64,000 nucleotides of DNA from Cladochytrium replicatum. Lineage: Eukaryota > Chytridiomycota > Chytridiomycetes > Cladochytriales > Cladochytriaceae. Location: positions 62,001 to 126,000 of the forward strand of contig JAHLKD010000082.1 in NCBI GenBank assembly GCA_025526935.1. The letters run 5' to 3'. The translations under genes were made by a program, and so were the position numbers. The notes beneath the pieces are model-generated. The model saw nothing but the letters and a program-made list of their open reading frames with translations, made no database searches and was not told where the DNA came from. Below, piece after piece: positions 45,252 to 57,531 of this stretch. Within the stretch, counting starts at the first letter, position 1, and the number at the start of each line of letters is the position of its first letter.

Positions 45252-46755
45252 TGTGAGAGTGTAGACCCCGCGAGTGGGGTGTTGCCATGTGAGCGTGCTC
45301 TTTTTGCACTATCGGTTTTGTTTTTTGTACTCTGATGATTGTGTTCTTCGCTTCCTGATGCAATGTCCTCGCTTACCCATTTTGCTTTTGTGCTTTAGGA
45401 CACTCGCTGTTGTTCATTTGACTGCCCTTATTTCTGTTCATAAGTTTTCGCCTTCGCAGGCTTGTGCTCCTCCGATAAACGGAAGCCCCCCTTTTGTGTA
45501 TTGTTTTTCAAATCCTTTTTCTTCTTTGTGGTGATACTTTGTTGTTTACTTTGAGGATTTCAGCGTTGCTTCGTTGAAAGTTGTTGGCGTTTCACCGTGA
45601 CATCCACTTGTCGGTTGGTCAAGAGTTAATAGTTTTCGTTCATTATTTGATTCAACCAACAAAAACATATACAACTGCTTAGGTCTTTTCGTTTTGTCGT
45701 TTTGGAGTATTCACTTTTCAAGTTTTCAAAGCTTTCTGTTATCAGCTGGTAAACAAACCAGCAGCTACACACCCTCAGGTCGTTCAATCAAACTGCTGCA
45801 GTGTAGAGTTTCTAATGGGGTTCTATGGTGCATTCACTAGATGGTTCGATTTGATAAGGGATTATATGGTTAATCAGGCCAAAATTTGCGGAAGATTGCA
45901 GATTTTCACACGGTAAAAGTTAGTACAACAGTGATGTGACTTTCAGCTTCGAGGATAACAGCATGTTCACTTTCCGAGACACAGCAGAGCACTAAACATT
46001 TCTAGTGGTCCAATCACCCATGGTCTCGGTTCTGTCACGATTCTTTGTTTTGGATGTGACTGAATTTGGCCGTTCAAATCAAAATTAGCACTTTGCATTC
46101 CAGCCACAGGGATGCGGCTGAACACGGGGTGCAATCTCCGCTGCAGTCCGCTTTCTCAAAGCCAGCCAGCCACACCTGTGGCTCGTAGTCCATGCACTGT
46201 CCCGTCACGTGCCCTGGTGTTGCTCCTCAACCTCCACATCCAATCCCATTCGCAGCATTCGTAGCTGGAGTACCAACTGGTGGAGTCTGGCCATACCTGG
46301 TTGCTCGACAATCGGAACACCCCGTGCTGCCCATTTACTCATACTTAACAGCCTGTTCGTACTGTTGCTGGTCTAACCGTGGTGGTACGTTTGACCTTTC
46401 CATTTACTTATGCAAATGGGCCATCAGATGGCAGGAACAAACTGCGAGAGTGTTACGCCGTCACCGAGAGCGTTACTTGTACATGCATCGATTCTAATGC
46501 GATATGTAGCTGTGAGATGTGGGGGTGCAGAATAGGTGGAAATTTTGACGCAAACTCGTGGTGGGAACGCATACCAGCAAATCACACAAAACGTTGAATC
46601 GGGAACTCATTCTAAACGGACTTTATATCACTTTGGCTAGGTTGCATTCCATTTGATTTCTGCATCCGATTCATCGGAATAATCGAGGAGAGCTGTTCTC
46701 TTGGCATCGTATGCCACTGCTGCACGACACCTTCCAGAAAGTCTTGGCTTAAATC
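45252..46755. other. 1.5 kb without a recognised gene
   Basis: Non-coding as far as can be seen. Short open frames near 46192-46597 have no motif and no neighbours to splice to. No RNA gene or repeat recognised. It separates the SH3 membrane protein from the kinase gene. Confidence 0.4.
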
Positions 46756-48588
46756 ATGGGAGGAGTATGCTGCAAGGAGGAAGAAATCGACTTCAATGAA
46801 GAAGGTGCTTTTTATCGGATAATTTTGCTGGGTGGCACCCCATCCCTTTTCGATCTTCGCTGCTGATCCCTGTGATTTTTCTTTTTACAGTCGAGCTGAA
46901 TCACTTCAATCTGTTGAGATCGGTTGGGAAGGGTGCGTTTGGTAAAGTCCGAGTGGTGCAACATCGAGGCACAAACCAGATCTATGCCTTGAAATACATC
47001 AACAAAGCAAAATGCATAAAGATGCGGGCGGTCGAGAATATCATCCAGGAGAGAAGATTGCTTGAGGAGATCCATAGCCCATTTGTTTGGTGAGTTTTTG
47101 TGGTCACGTTTAGTCAAGACTGATTTTTGCTGTGGCTGTCACAAAGCAACTTGCGATACGCATTTCAAGATGACGAGAATCTGTTCATGGTGATCGATCT
47201 TATGCTGGGCGGTGATTTGCGATTCCACCTGGATAGGATGGGGATCATGACGGAGGACATGGTTCGATTCTATGCGGCTGAGATCTCGTGTGGTCTTGCC
47301 CATTTGCACAGCAAGAAGATCGTACACAGAGATTTGAAACCCGACAATGGTCTGTGGCGTTTGTTAGACACATTGAAATGCACTGTCTAAGCTCCCACAT
47401 AGTACTATTGGACGAAAAGGGACATGCGCACTTGACGGATTTCAACATCGCTGTACACTTCCGCGAGGAAAAGCCTCTTACAGCCGTAGCGGGAAGTATG
47501 GCGTACATGGGTATGTCGTCAAAGAAATGAACTAGCACGATATCTGATGGTCAACTCCTACAGCTCCAGAAATTCTTTCAAAGAAGGGCTACTTTGCCAG
47601 TGTCGACTGGTGGAGTTTGGGGGTCGTACTATACGAGCTTGCTTTCGGAAAGGTACAGTTAGTCCGTATTAGCAGGAAAACATCCCCTTGATGTATTTGC
47701 ACTTCAGCGGCCATTCCGGGCAAAGACTAATGAAGCATTGACCCACTCAATACTCCACGACGAACTGGTCTTCCCAGAACAAGCCTACACAGTAGTCTCG
47801 GCAGATTGCATCGACTGCATCCGCCAAGTGAGTGGTACTTTATATCCTTTCAATTTGTCTAATCTTTCACGAATCGGTTCAGCTCATCACGCGAGATCTT
47901 ACCAAGAGATTAGGTTGCAAAGATGCTGGCGGAATTGACCGATTCAGAGCGCACCCGTTTTTCAGGGGAGTCGATTGGAACGCAATCGAAAGTAAGGAGG
48001 CACAGCCTCCATTCACTCCTGATGTAAGTTTTACTTGTAAACGAGATGTGCAAGCTCTAACTTTCATGCTCAGTCCAAGCGAGCCAACTTTGATGCAACA
48101 CACGAACTCGAGGAGCTTCTTCTCGAAGACAACCCACTCAAAGTTAAGCCCCGTAAGAAGAAGAAGGAGGGCGAGGAAGACAAACGTGAGTGAACCAATG
48201 ATTCAGGCCCAATTGTTTCTAACTCGACCGTTCGGTTGCTGTTGACTCTTCCGCAGCCAAAGAAGGTGAAGACCCAGCTGTGACCAAAGAGATGCGAATC
48301 CTAGAGGAAAAGTTTACCGTCTTTGACTACACGAAACCTGCCAACGGAGGCGGTCGGCAGCCCTCGAGCACGACGCATATGGACCCGTCCACGGCTACGG
48401 GTGGACACATGCAGATGAGCATGGTGCCACAGGGTCGGTACAGGAGGGACGAGAGCAGTTTGCACCGGGATGTGATGGAGGGTAGGGACGACATGGTGAA
48501 CATGACGGGCATCCAGAGCGTGGATACCACGGCCGATTTCGGGATGAATCCGGGTCAGGGACGCCCAAGTGACTCGAGACGGATGTGA
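46756..48588 (+). CDS. STK32/YANK-type Ser/Thr protein kinase
   Basis: AGC-group kinase. The N-terminus [16 protein letters not shown] has Gly2 for myristoylation and two Cys for palmitoylation, so membrane attachment is likely. Kinase features: [14 protein letters not shown], the catalytic Lys in [23 protein letters not shown] (as in STK32), VHRDLKPDN, and TDFNIAVHF, where DFN replaces DFG exactly as in the STK32 family. Then [20 protein letters not shown] and the AGC-type tail ([31 protein letters not shown]). The C-terminal part is Gly/Ser/Met-rich and basic ([10 protein letters not shown]). About eight introns, one near 46804-46890. Substrates of this kinase family are poorly defined. Confidence 0.87.
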
Positions 48589-49736
48589 TCGGTTGTGTAG
48601 TTGTTCAAACGGTTCACCTCCTACCCACTTTTGTTGACTCCTACACTTTCTAACGGGCTCCTTTTTTTCAAAGTCGGTCGCACTGCTTCGGTGGGAATTT
48701 TTTGTTTTTGGGAAGGGGACGCTTTCGGGGATATCTTATGCTCTGAAGACATGTTTGTAATTTTGTTTTCTTTGTTCTTTCATTCGCTGGATTAAAGTTT
48801 TGTTGTTCCTTTCCTTTTTTTTCTTGAAAGTGAGTGTAACGTTCTCCCTTTGTTTTCTTGGTTGACGTTGCTGTTGGCTCGAAACGATTTTTGCGATGTC
48901 GGTAAGCGGCGATCTGCAACAGTTTTTGATCCCATTTCAGGGCAAATCGGTCTTTGGAAGACCTTGTGTTTACTCGTTTGTTCAAAAGGGTTACTATTTC
49001 ATCTTGGCTGTCCTTACCCGAACCAACCGTACCAAAGCTATCCAATGCTCAAGCCCCTTCCCCACCCCGACAAACCTTCCTCACGCCAGTCAACCATTTT
49101 TCGCCCCTCTTCATTCAATTGATTTTTGTGTTCATTTCGAAAACTAGATTTGTAGGCTTTTTGCCAACATAGGATTGAAACCTTCACTTTCCGCTCTCAT
49201 CAGTGTTTCTTCATGGTAGTCAAAAGTCGCAAGGAAACAAAGTGGTCCAACTTTTCTGAAGCTATTGTAAACAAAAATGGACCCATATCATTTAGTTGTT
49301 TTTTTCTCTGCCGTATTTGATCGAAAAGAGGGAAACCTTCGCTCTTTTATCCACCTCCGCTCTTTGGACACATGTCGGAAGGTTGATGCGGGTGGTTTGT
49401 CCTGATTGGTCCGCTCGGTAACTGTATCTCCCGAAGAACAAAACGTGCCGCAATTTTTGTGCGAATGAATTGCCCACTCAGCAACCATTTCATCGTTCCA
49501 TCTTGTAGTGCGATTGGAAGTTTAGATAATTGCAAATAAGCTGTCACAGGTCGAGAGCACAAAGTCATTCTCCTATGGATCGACAGGCCTCTATGTTTTG
49601 GAAAAGAATCTTGCGTCAAGTGAGGCGCGCGCAATTTTGTCCGAAAACTTGTGATGATGGACATCGTATCCGATGCGTGTTTCTCACACATAAAAAGGAC
49701 ATCATAGGCTGTCGACCACCACGGCCAAACAAAACG
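48589..49736. other. 1.1 kb without a recognised gene
   Basis: T-rich, with no coding frame showing a recognisable motif. It probably holds the kinase 3' UTR and the promoter of the two-pass membrane protein. Confidence 0.4.
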
Positions 49737-50312
49737 ATGCCGGAATTCCAAAACTTCTCCATTGTCTTAGACGACCAGCGAACCACGTGGAAGTTGGACG
49801 ATGAGTTCACGGCCGCCAACCTCGTTAAAGATCGCATGAATTTCGAAACCCTACGATCCCGCATTGCAGTCCTCAACGATGAAATCGCACAAATGTACGC
49901 CGGACGAAAGTCACACAGAAAGCACATCTACGTCGGTCTTGCCGCTATAGTCGTTGCGATCATCGTCTGTGCGACTCTCGCTGTTACCTTGCCGAAAACT
50001 AGCGAATATGTCTACATGGCCATCGTCGCCGTTGCTGTGGGAGTCTTTGTGTTCGTTGTATTTTGGTGGATTCGAGGAGTCAGCAGGATCGCCAACGCGT
50101 TCTTAGAACGGTCGGAAGAAATAGTCAGGAGCTTCTCGGACGAGGATCGGGCTGTTGGGGTCAACTGGGTGTTTAAGAGGGAAGATTTGCCTGCCCGCGG
50201 AGGCTCACACGGGACGAGACGAAGATTCCGGATTGAGGTTCAGGTTTGGAATGGCAGCATTCGCCCGGTTGAGCAGTTTGCGGTGTTCAAAAAAAGTTAT
50301 GGAGAAGTTTGA
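49737..50312 (+). CDS. Small two-pass membrane protein
   Basis: Start MPEFQNFSIVLDDQRTTWKL; 191 residues. The frame is open upstream to 49530, but the ATG at 49737 gives the more plausible N-terminus. Two adjacent membrane helices at about residues 62-84 (HIYVGLAAIVVAIIVCATLA) and 90-113 (YMAIVAVAVGVFVFVVFWWI) sit between soluble ends. The N-terminal helix before the first segment (LRSRIAVLNDEIAQMY) may be coiled coil. Family not recognised. Confidence 0.6.
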   Translation: MPEFQNFSIVLDDQRTTWKLDDEFTAANLVKDRMNFETLRSRIAVLNDEIAQMYAGRKSHRKHIYVGLAAIVVAIIVCATLAVTLPKTSEYVYMAIVAVAVGVFVFVVFWWIRGVSRIANAFLERSEEIVRSFSDEDRAVGVNWVFKREDLPARGGSHGTRRRFRIEVQVWNGSIRPVEQFAVFKKSYGEV

Positions 50313-50619
50313 AACAAACCCAGTGTTGAAATTTAAATGGACAACGGAATAATGGCAGAATATATTCTAAAAAACACGGTCTCACTGTCACGTGTCCAGT
50401 AGGGTGCCCCTGCGATTGCGCTGTGTTCACGGATCAGCGGAGATCAGGTCGCGACAGGCAAGAGATATCATCACATTAAGTGGATCAAGCTGACACTGTG
50501 TTCATGTTTCAATTACCGCAGCCCAGAAAGCTGATCCTCGTATCGCGAGGTATGTTCAACTGCATCCCCACCAATTCCATCAAGCAACTGGCAAATCTAT
50601 CTACAGCTACCAAGATTCT

Positions 50620-52871
50620 ATGTCGTTGATCAAAGGAGAGAGATCTGGTGCTGCACCATCTTTGATGAATCGCACATCCATCATTATGACAGAGTGTGTG
50701 CCGTACAAACAGATCGGGAAAGAAGACCCTGACACCACAAGTTCTGCCACCACCTCCATGGTTGTCAATGAGAGTGCAAAGTACACTCAGATCGATATGG
50801 AAGACCCTGATACAATCACCCCTGAAAATTTCCCGTCTATCTATTCTGAGGATGCAGGTTATCTTCCCTACTCTATTATATTATCGAACAAGAATCTGAT
50901 CTGATTTATGTTCATATTTCCCACACAGACACGCATGTGAACTGCCACGCGACTGAGTCTATGGGTGTCGCGTCGATCAAACCTCAGAACACCATGCATC
51001 AGAGCTCTTCGGTGACAATAGGGCGACAGAGCGCACCCCGTCTGCCACGAAGAGTCCGCAGGCCTTTCCTTCTGTTCAGGTTCCCAAGAATCCGTCTGCC
51101 GCAGCCTCGCTCGGATACGTGCCGCCAAAATGATGCAAAGCACGGATTCACCGACCTCGTCTTAGCATTCTGCATCTCGCGGTGCGCTATGATCCTCCGT
51201 CTCCGACGCGACGGTGTTGGGATCCGCGACTTTTGCCACTTCCTTCTCGTCTTTGCGCCGACGTGGATGACATGGTGCACCGCGTTTGTCGACCATGATC
51301 AGCACTTCGGTGGGATCTCGGGAATCTCGACCTCGCTATCCGATGGCAATGGTTCTATGGCCACGATGGCGGAAATTGATAAGCTGGCATCGGAGGACGA
51401 TTTGTTTGGATATGTGATGTATGGATTTCGTTTGTGCCTTGCGCTCGCGATGGGGTGGACCGCACCGCAGGCATTTAATACATCCGTTGCGACGCGGACG
51501 GGAACGGTTTTCGTGATCTTTCTTGTACTGATTCGGATCACGACCGTCGCATGTGGGCCAGCGGCCGCGGCGGTGGGAGTTATTGTTCGCAAGTCAAGGC
51601 GGAAGAGCAGCACTGAGACTGTTGCGGTTCATGATGTGGAGCTCGAGGAACAGTGGACGCGACATGTTCTGCTACGTTCATTCTTCGAGGTCGTGATCCC
51701 GACGGGGTTCTTTGTAGTGAGCTTGATCACTGGACGGCTGTACATGGAGCTATTGTGGGGGACAGGAGCGGCCCTGGAGCAGGTCATGCCGATTGTGTTT
51801 GTTGGGGCTCAGTACGGCGTGACTCGTTTCCGTGCGGAGAAAGATGCTCAGGCAGGACCGGTTGAAAGTTCAGGCGAGGTGCATTCTTGCGCTTTGCTTC
51901 CGTGGCAGACGTCGCAGATAGCGGAACGGTTACAGTCACTGAATTCGAATCTGCTGGTCGCAACACTTTTTGGATTTGCTGGGGTGTTCCCGATACACCC
52001 TGCGTATATCTATGGAGACGGACTCATGCCTTTTGATGTACTTAGCTTTTTGGTCGGAGCGGCTGGGCTTGTTTGTGCTCTTGCATTCCAGCGCATCTGT
52101 CGAAACTCGTCGCATAATTCTGGAAACGTTTGTCATGGGCAGAGAGTTCGGATGAAGTTGGATGCAGCGGAAAGGGGACTGGATGAGAAGGAGCTTCAAG
52201 AGTATCTGGAGATGACGAGAGAGACGACAGTTGATAGCAGACACACGGGGACAAGCTTGGATGTTGCAGCGATGAATCTGTCCTCATCCATCTGGCGGCA
52301 GCTCCATGTGCTCCTGCACGTTTTCATGTTGATAGCCATAGTGTCTCTCAATTCAACTGCTCAAGATTACTATACGTCGCAGTACTTCCCCACTATCCCA
52401 ACTGCACCTCAAGGACTTCCAGGTTCCACTGGCCCAAGCGGAGCAGGAACAAACACTCAACAAGATAGCGAGCTTCTATCATTCCTACTCATGGATTCAA
52501 AAACTTCTGGTCTCGGATTCAACAACCTGATCTCACCGCCGCACTTCATGATGGCATCTACAGCTGTGTTTCTACTTCTCTCGGGCTTTGTCGCTGTTCT
52601 CAACCCGGAGCTCTCTCGATCGATGAGTCCGATGTGTGCGTTTCATCGATCTGAGTCCCGCATTCGGCTTGGATCTCGTGCTGTGCTGGGACTCGGGGTT
52701 GTGGTTGCAGCACTTGTGATACGGATTAAGCTCGGCGTGGGAGAATTTGAGGGTGTTGCGGCGATTGGGGTAACGGTCGGCACAATGAGTTTGTTGTCAA
52801 TCTATGAAGAGGGACTGCGCATATGGTCAGGACAGACTCGTCTGCTCGAGGTGAATACTCGGCATGGCTAA
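50620..52871 (+). CDS. Polytopic membrane protein, possibly LtrA-like
   Basis: Two exons. The first (MSLIKGERSGAAPS...IYSEDAG) is soluble and joins through a 62 nt intron to DTHVNCHATESMG and then the long membrane part ending at 52871. About ten hydrophobic helices are visible, such as FCHFLLVFAPTWMTW, GTVFVIFLVLIRITTVACGP, SFFEVVIPTGFFVVSLITGR and MMASTAVFLLLSGFVAVLNP. The opening FTDLVLAFCISR followed by FLLVFAPTWMTWCTAFVDHD resembles the start of low-temperature-requirement A (LtrA) proteins (FFDLxFVxxI...W). The match is partial, so the family call is tentative. Function unknown. Confidence 0.55.
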
Positions 52872-53058
52872 AACCATAGACTTCCAGAATTCTCAAGCCA
52901 GGGTCGTGATTAATATAAATAATGCTGCGCAATTTAGATCTGATTGGGTTTGGATCTGTCCCAGCTACAATTGGTCGGAGTCACGTGTCAACCGCGGTTG
53001 GCACTTCATTGGTTCGCGACTTTAAGCCCTTTGTTGCGGTTTCGGCGGTTTTCATCTT

Positions 53059-55297
53059 ATGGCCGTTGAAATCGATGGGGTCACGTTTGAGGTGCTTGAC
53101 CTGTTTGCATTCGCTTGCGTCGGACTCGCGTTCGTGCTCACAGTCGGGAGGCTATTGCTGCACACTATTATGTCCACAATCGGAAAGGACAAAACGGTTT
53201 ACCACAATTCAATCACGATAGCGTTGAGGTCTGTTACGATGCTGCTCCAGCACCTTGATACTGATGTTTTGTCTCAACAATAAAGTGCTATCATCGTCTC
53301 CCAAGTGTCCGGTGTCATTTTCAGAGTGAACCAGCTGAGAACTGAGCAGGCTCTCAACTACAATGTCACTCCAGAAGACATCCCTCTTATCACAAAAGTT
53401 ACGGGGGGAATCTCGGTGGTTTCGAGTGTTGTTGCAGGACTTGCTTTCGGAATCACTACGTTGAACCGCTTCAAACCTTTCGCTGATGGATTCGGCTTTT
53501 ACCGTCACACCAACACTATTTTAATGGTGCTTCTCTTTTTACTCGGGGCAACTTCTTGTGTTGGAATGTGTTTGTTTGTCCTCGAGTACAGGAATCGTTT
53601 TGTTACCGTCACGAACTCTCTATTCTGGGTTGTGAGTGCTTAAGGGTATCGAATCTTTTGATTACAGCTAATCTTCTCGTCCTTTTCAGTACACTGTATT
53701 TTTCGATATGTTTGTAATGTTCGCGATGGTGTGGGCCACAGTCGCAAAGAAACGTGTCATCTTTCTCAGTAGCCATGGTCAACAGTCTGATCCGAACAGC
53801 AATGACTCTTCGAACACGAGAAGAAGAAAGCGGCCCAACCAGTGTCTGAAAGTGCTTCAGGTTCTATTGCCAACACTCAAGAGAAGCGATCGGTCATTGA
53901 TTTCCTTGCTGGTTTTGATAATCTTCCTCGATCTGCTCGCTCTCCTTTGTTACGTTGGGGCAGCATTCTTTCGCAAAGGCTTTGTTGCCATACAGATGTT
54001 CAACGCCAACGGCATTATTGCTTTCTACATGCTTGTAGCAATCGAGTTCCTTTCCCAGTTCCGCAATGTGTTGAAATTAGAAGGGAGGAGGAGACAGAAA
54101 GAGGAACGAAGTGGAACGAAGCTTGAAGACGGGACAGTGCAGCTTACCTCGTACTTCAACACGTTGGATCAACCTAACAGGTGCGAAATTGTGGTTGGGG
54201 AAGACGCACCTCGTGCTGGTTCAAGTGGAGCTCGATCTCAACCCTTTGATTATTCAAGAGGTGGGGGGTCAGGCTCGGGAGCTCATCTCAATAGAGCACC
54301 TATACATCGGCAAACCAGTTATGGATCGTTGGGTGCACAAACAAATCAGTTCGGATATGCAGAATCAGGATCTGGTCGTCCACTTCAATACCTCAGCAGA
54401 GCAGTGACCCAGCAAAACAGCAACGGGTCGTTACGCAGTGCGCAGGGAAACCAGTTCGGACAATCTGAGCCGGTAACTCATCCTGCACCGTTTACTCAGC
54501 CAGGTTCAGCGCCTGTGACGTGGCAATGGACAGGAGCGCGAGATGGGGGTGGATCGCACTGCATCATGTTCTCGGCATCGATTCAGTTCGTCGCTAGTCG
54601 TTCTGATGAGTTGGATTTACGACTGGGTGACACGATCCAATGCACCCGCACTTTTCCGGACGGATGGGCGCTTGGAGTGAATCTAAGGACCGGAAAGGCT
54701 GGGATGTTTCCCTTGAACTCAGTTGCAGTCGTTGAGAAGCCTCTGAATCCGTTTCCGCCAATGCAATCTTCCTCTTCGAGTTACTCCCAAGATACCACCG
54801 ATCAATCACAGCAGCACCTACCACCTCCACCAATATCACCGGAGATTTTTCCATCTCCCGCCAACTCTCAGCGCGATCGCAAGGAACCTATCCGGGTAGT
54901 CACAGCCGCCCCACCAGAGCGTCCATACGCCGCGCCCATAACTCCAGTCTCCACCTCCATCTCCGCGACGATTCCTACCAACATCGTTGCCGGAGCAGAG
55001 GTGCAGGTGAAGCAAATTATACCCCAACCCGCCGCTGTGGTTCCCGAAGTGCCAAGTGCTGGGCCTAGCGGCCGACCAATACGGATCTACGATTCGGCTG
55101 CTGCAACTGCCATTCGAGCGTTCGATCCTGCGTATCCAGACGAGTTGAAGCTGAGGCTTGGAGATCGATTGACTGTCGCTGCCGAGTACGATGATGGTTT
55201 TGCGTACGGTGCAAACTTATCGGCCGGAGGTACTCGAGGCATGTTCCCTCTCTCCTATTGTGAGTGGACAAAGGATCCGCGAATAGTTGGTGCATGA
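53059..55297 (+). CDS. 7TM-SH3 protein, paralog 1 (two SH3 domains)
   Basis: Exons 53059-53228 (170 nt), 53286-53631 (346 nt) and 53690-55297 give 707 residues. Seven hydrophobic helices: LDLFAFACVGLAFVLTVGRL, IIVSQVSGVIF, SVVSSVVAGLAFGITTL, LMVLLFLLGATSCVGMCLFV, FFDMFVMFAMVWATVA, LISLLVLIIFLDLLALLCYV and IIAFYMLVAIEFLSQF. The loop after helix 3 is NRFKPFADGFGFYRHT. A Ser/Gln-rich tail then carries SH3-1 (about 465-525; SDELDLRLGDTIQCTRTFPD, GWALG, GMFPLNSV) and SH3-2 (about 640-705; PDELKLRLGDRLTVAAEYDD, GFAYG, GMFPLSYC). With odd helix number and cytosolic SH3 domains, the N-terminus should face outside. First member of a five-gene array. Confidence 0.82.
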
Positions 55298-55504
55298 TTC
55301 TATGTCTTCGTTGTCCTCCGCAACTCAATTCCCCTGCCTTTCTTGAGAATGATAGGCTGGCTTTCTGAGCATTGTGTGCACATAGAATTTTGTTAATAGT
55401 TTGTTAGGCTTTTTGGATGGGAGATATAAAGCATGCTTGCTCATAACTCCATTGGCCCTAAAATTTTCATCAGTGGCTTTCGCTTTGGTTTCAATGCCAA
55501 CTCA

Positions 55505-57301
55505 ATGACTGTGGTGGTTATCAGCAATGCCAACTTGGAGGTCATCGACACCGTAGCTGTGGTGTTTGTCCTCGTCGCATTCGTACTTTGCTCTTTCCGT
55601 CTCATTCTTCACATATCCTCAAACGAGGGACGTGAAAAGAGTGTTTTCCATAATTCAATCACTGCTGCATTGGGGTAGGCTTGCCAGCGGAAAATCTCGA
55701 ATCGGTTTCTTACTGCTCTTGAATACAGCTTCGTAATAGCGTCACAATTCACTGGTGTTATCTTCATGATTAACCGACTGAGGACGGTGCAGATGTATAA
55801 CTTTAATGTTACTCCGGACGATGTTTTACCTGTCACAAAGATTTATGGTTGCCTTTCCAACCTTTTTGGAGTGCTCGCTGGTCTTTCGTTCTCAATCACG
55901 ACTTTGAATCGATTTCAGCCGTTCGCTGATGGGTTCGGGTTCCATCGTCATGTCACTACTGGGCTAATGGTGTCACTCGTCGCTCTCGCTATGGTCTCGA
56001 TTGTTGGAGGATCTCTCGCTGTCCAGGAAATCGGTTACCGTTACGTGACCATTCTGACTTCTCTATTTTGGGGTGTAAGTTGTCCCACTGTATTCCCAGC
56101 GTCGTCATTTTCTAATTCTGCTTGACAGGTTGCTGTTATTTTCGACCTCGTTGTAATGATTGCGATGGTCTGGGCAACGGTCGCCAAAAAGCGGGTCATC
56201 TTTGTCGGAGAGCAAATTGAGCAGCGATCCGGTAGAGAAACGCGATTAAGTAATCCCAAAGGAGTCCTCGATATCATGCGACTGTTTGTTCCGACTCTAC
56301 GACGAAGTAACCGCACTCTCGTCGGCCTTCTCCTTCTCATAATTCTCCTGGATTTGCTCGCTCTCGTTTGCTATATCTCTCAGGCGTTCTATCGCGAGGC
56401 AGTCGTGGCCATCTCGACATTCAGCTCGTATGCGCTGTTTGCGTTCTATCTTTTCGTTGCGATCGAGTTTGTTTCTCAGTTCCGGAACGTTCTGAAGCTG
56501 GAAGGGAAGCTGAAGAGGAAAGAGGCCGCTATAGGGACGAACATTGAGGATGGGACGCTGCAGTTATCAACGCAGTTCAAATCTTTTGATGTGTCGTACT
56601 CTGGTGACGATGAGCATGATGACGCAGCTGGGCCAAGCGGGATTCAACTTCGTAGTATGAGCAGACCAAGAGCGGCATCCGCCGATTCTGGAGCGTGTGT
56701 AAGCGACGGTTCTGCGTCTGATGCCCATACAAGCGATCCATCGAATCGAAATATTTCAACAATCCAGTTTGAAAGAGCTGAAGAGGAACAGGTTTCGCCT
56801 CTGCGTTCTTCAATTGCACGTGCAATCCCTGATAGTGAAGGTGATGATGGAAGATCGCACGTTCATCCCATCAATTTCGCTGTTTCTGTGCCCTTCCAAT
56901 CTACACGAGCGGATGAGTTGGATTTACGTATCGGGGACGGCATTAGATGCACACGAACTTTTGCCGATGGTTGGGGTTACGGAGAGAATGTGAACACCCG
57001 GCAAAAGGGGATGTTTCCTCTCAATTCGGTGTCAGTAGTGGAGAAGCAAGGGCTTCACGGTGATGTTGATGCAGTCTCAACCCAGCAAGTCATTGGTATC
57101 GGGGAACAAAGAGCGATTCAACCAACGCACACTTCATCACAACCAATACTTGATCCTCCAGACCCTCTCGACACAAGCGTAAAGGATGCGTCTCCACCAC
57201 CGGCTGATTACGCTGCTCCAATGTTACCGATCTATTCTATGCCGCTCACAACGGAATCGGACCAACTATCCCAGCCATCAAAAGCTGTACGTGATCAATA
57301 G
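55505..57301 (+). CDS. 7TM-SH3 protein, paralog 2 (one SH3 domain)
   Basis: Exons 55505-55674 (170 nt), 55729-56074 (346 nt) and 56129-57301 give 562 residues. Start MTVVVISNANLEVIDTVAVV chosen by match to paralogs 1 and 5; an upstream in-frame ATG at 55433 would add 24 residues. The seven helices and the NRFQPFADGFGFHRH loop match paralog 1, as do FDLVVMIAMVWATVAKKRVI and VPTLRRSNRTL. One SH3 near 420-480 (ADELDLRIGDGIRCTRTFAD, GWGYG, GMFPLNSV). The tail continues to the AAPMLPIYSMPL linker that leads to SH3-2 in paralogs 1 and 4, then stops, and no second SH3 is found downstream. Confidence 0.82.
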
Positions 57302-57531
57302 CCCCGATCCCGCTTGTGCCCGTTGGATGAAGTATATGTGGACTTTCTGGCTATTCTGGTGCGTAAGTTGAATAATTCTTCCTGACAGTAATCGGCTTGA
57401 AGACCCGGTCCCCGCTGAGGTCGAGATTCCACACATAGACATTGTAAATGGCACGGTTCTTGTTAAGCTGCACCTTGTATTTTATAAAGTGTGACAAATT
57501 TTTTGTTCCGTCATCCGTAACACGCAGGTGG

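Noticed and set aside
46192-46597. Small plus-strand gene in the gap before the kinase
   Set aside because: The frames have no motif, no splice partners and no resemblance to neighbours.
53059-55297. Paralog 1 as a Sho1 osmosensor
   Set aside because: Sho1 has four helices and one SH3. This protein has seven helices, two SH3 domains and a different loop signature.
57302-57531. Hidden second SH3 for paralog 2 downstream of its stop
   Set aside because: No frame shows the ELxLRxGD or GMFPL motifs in this interval.
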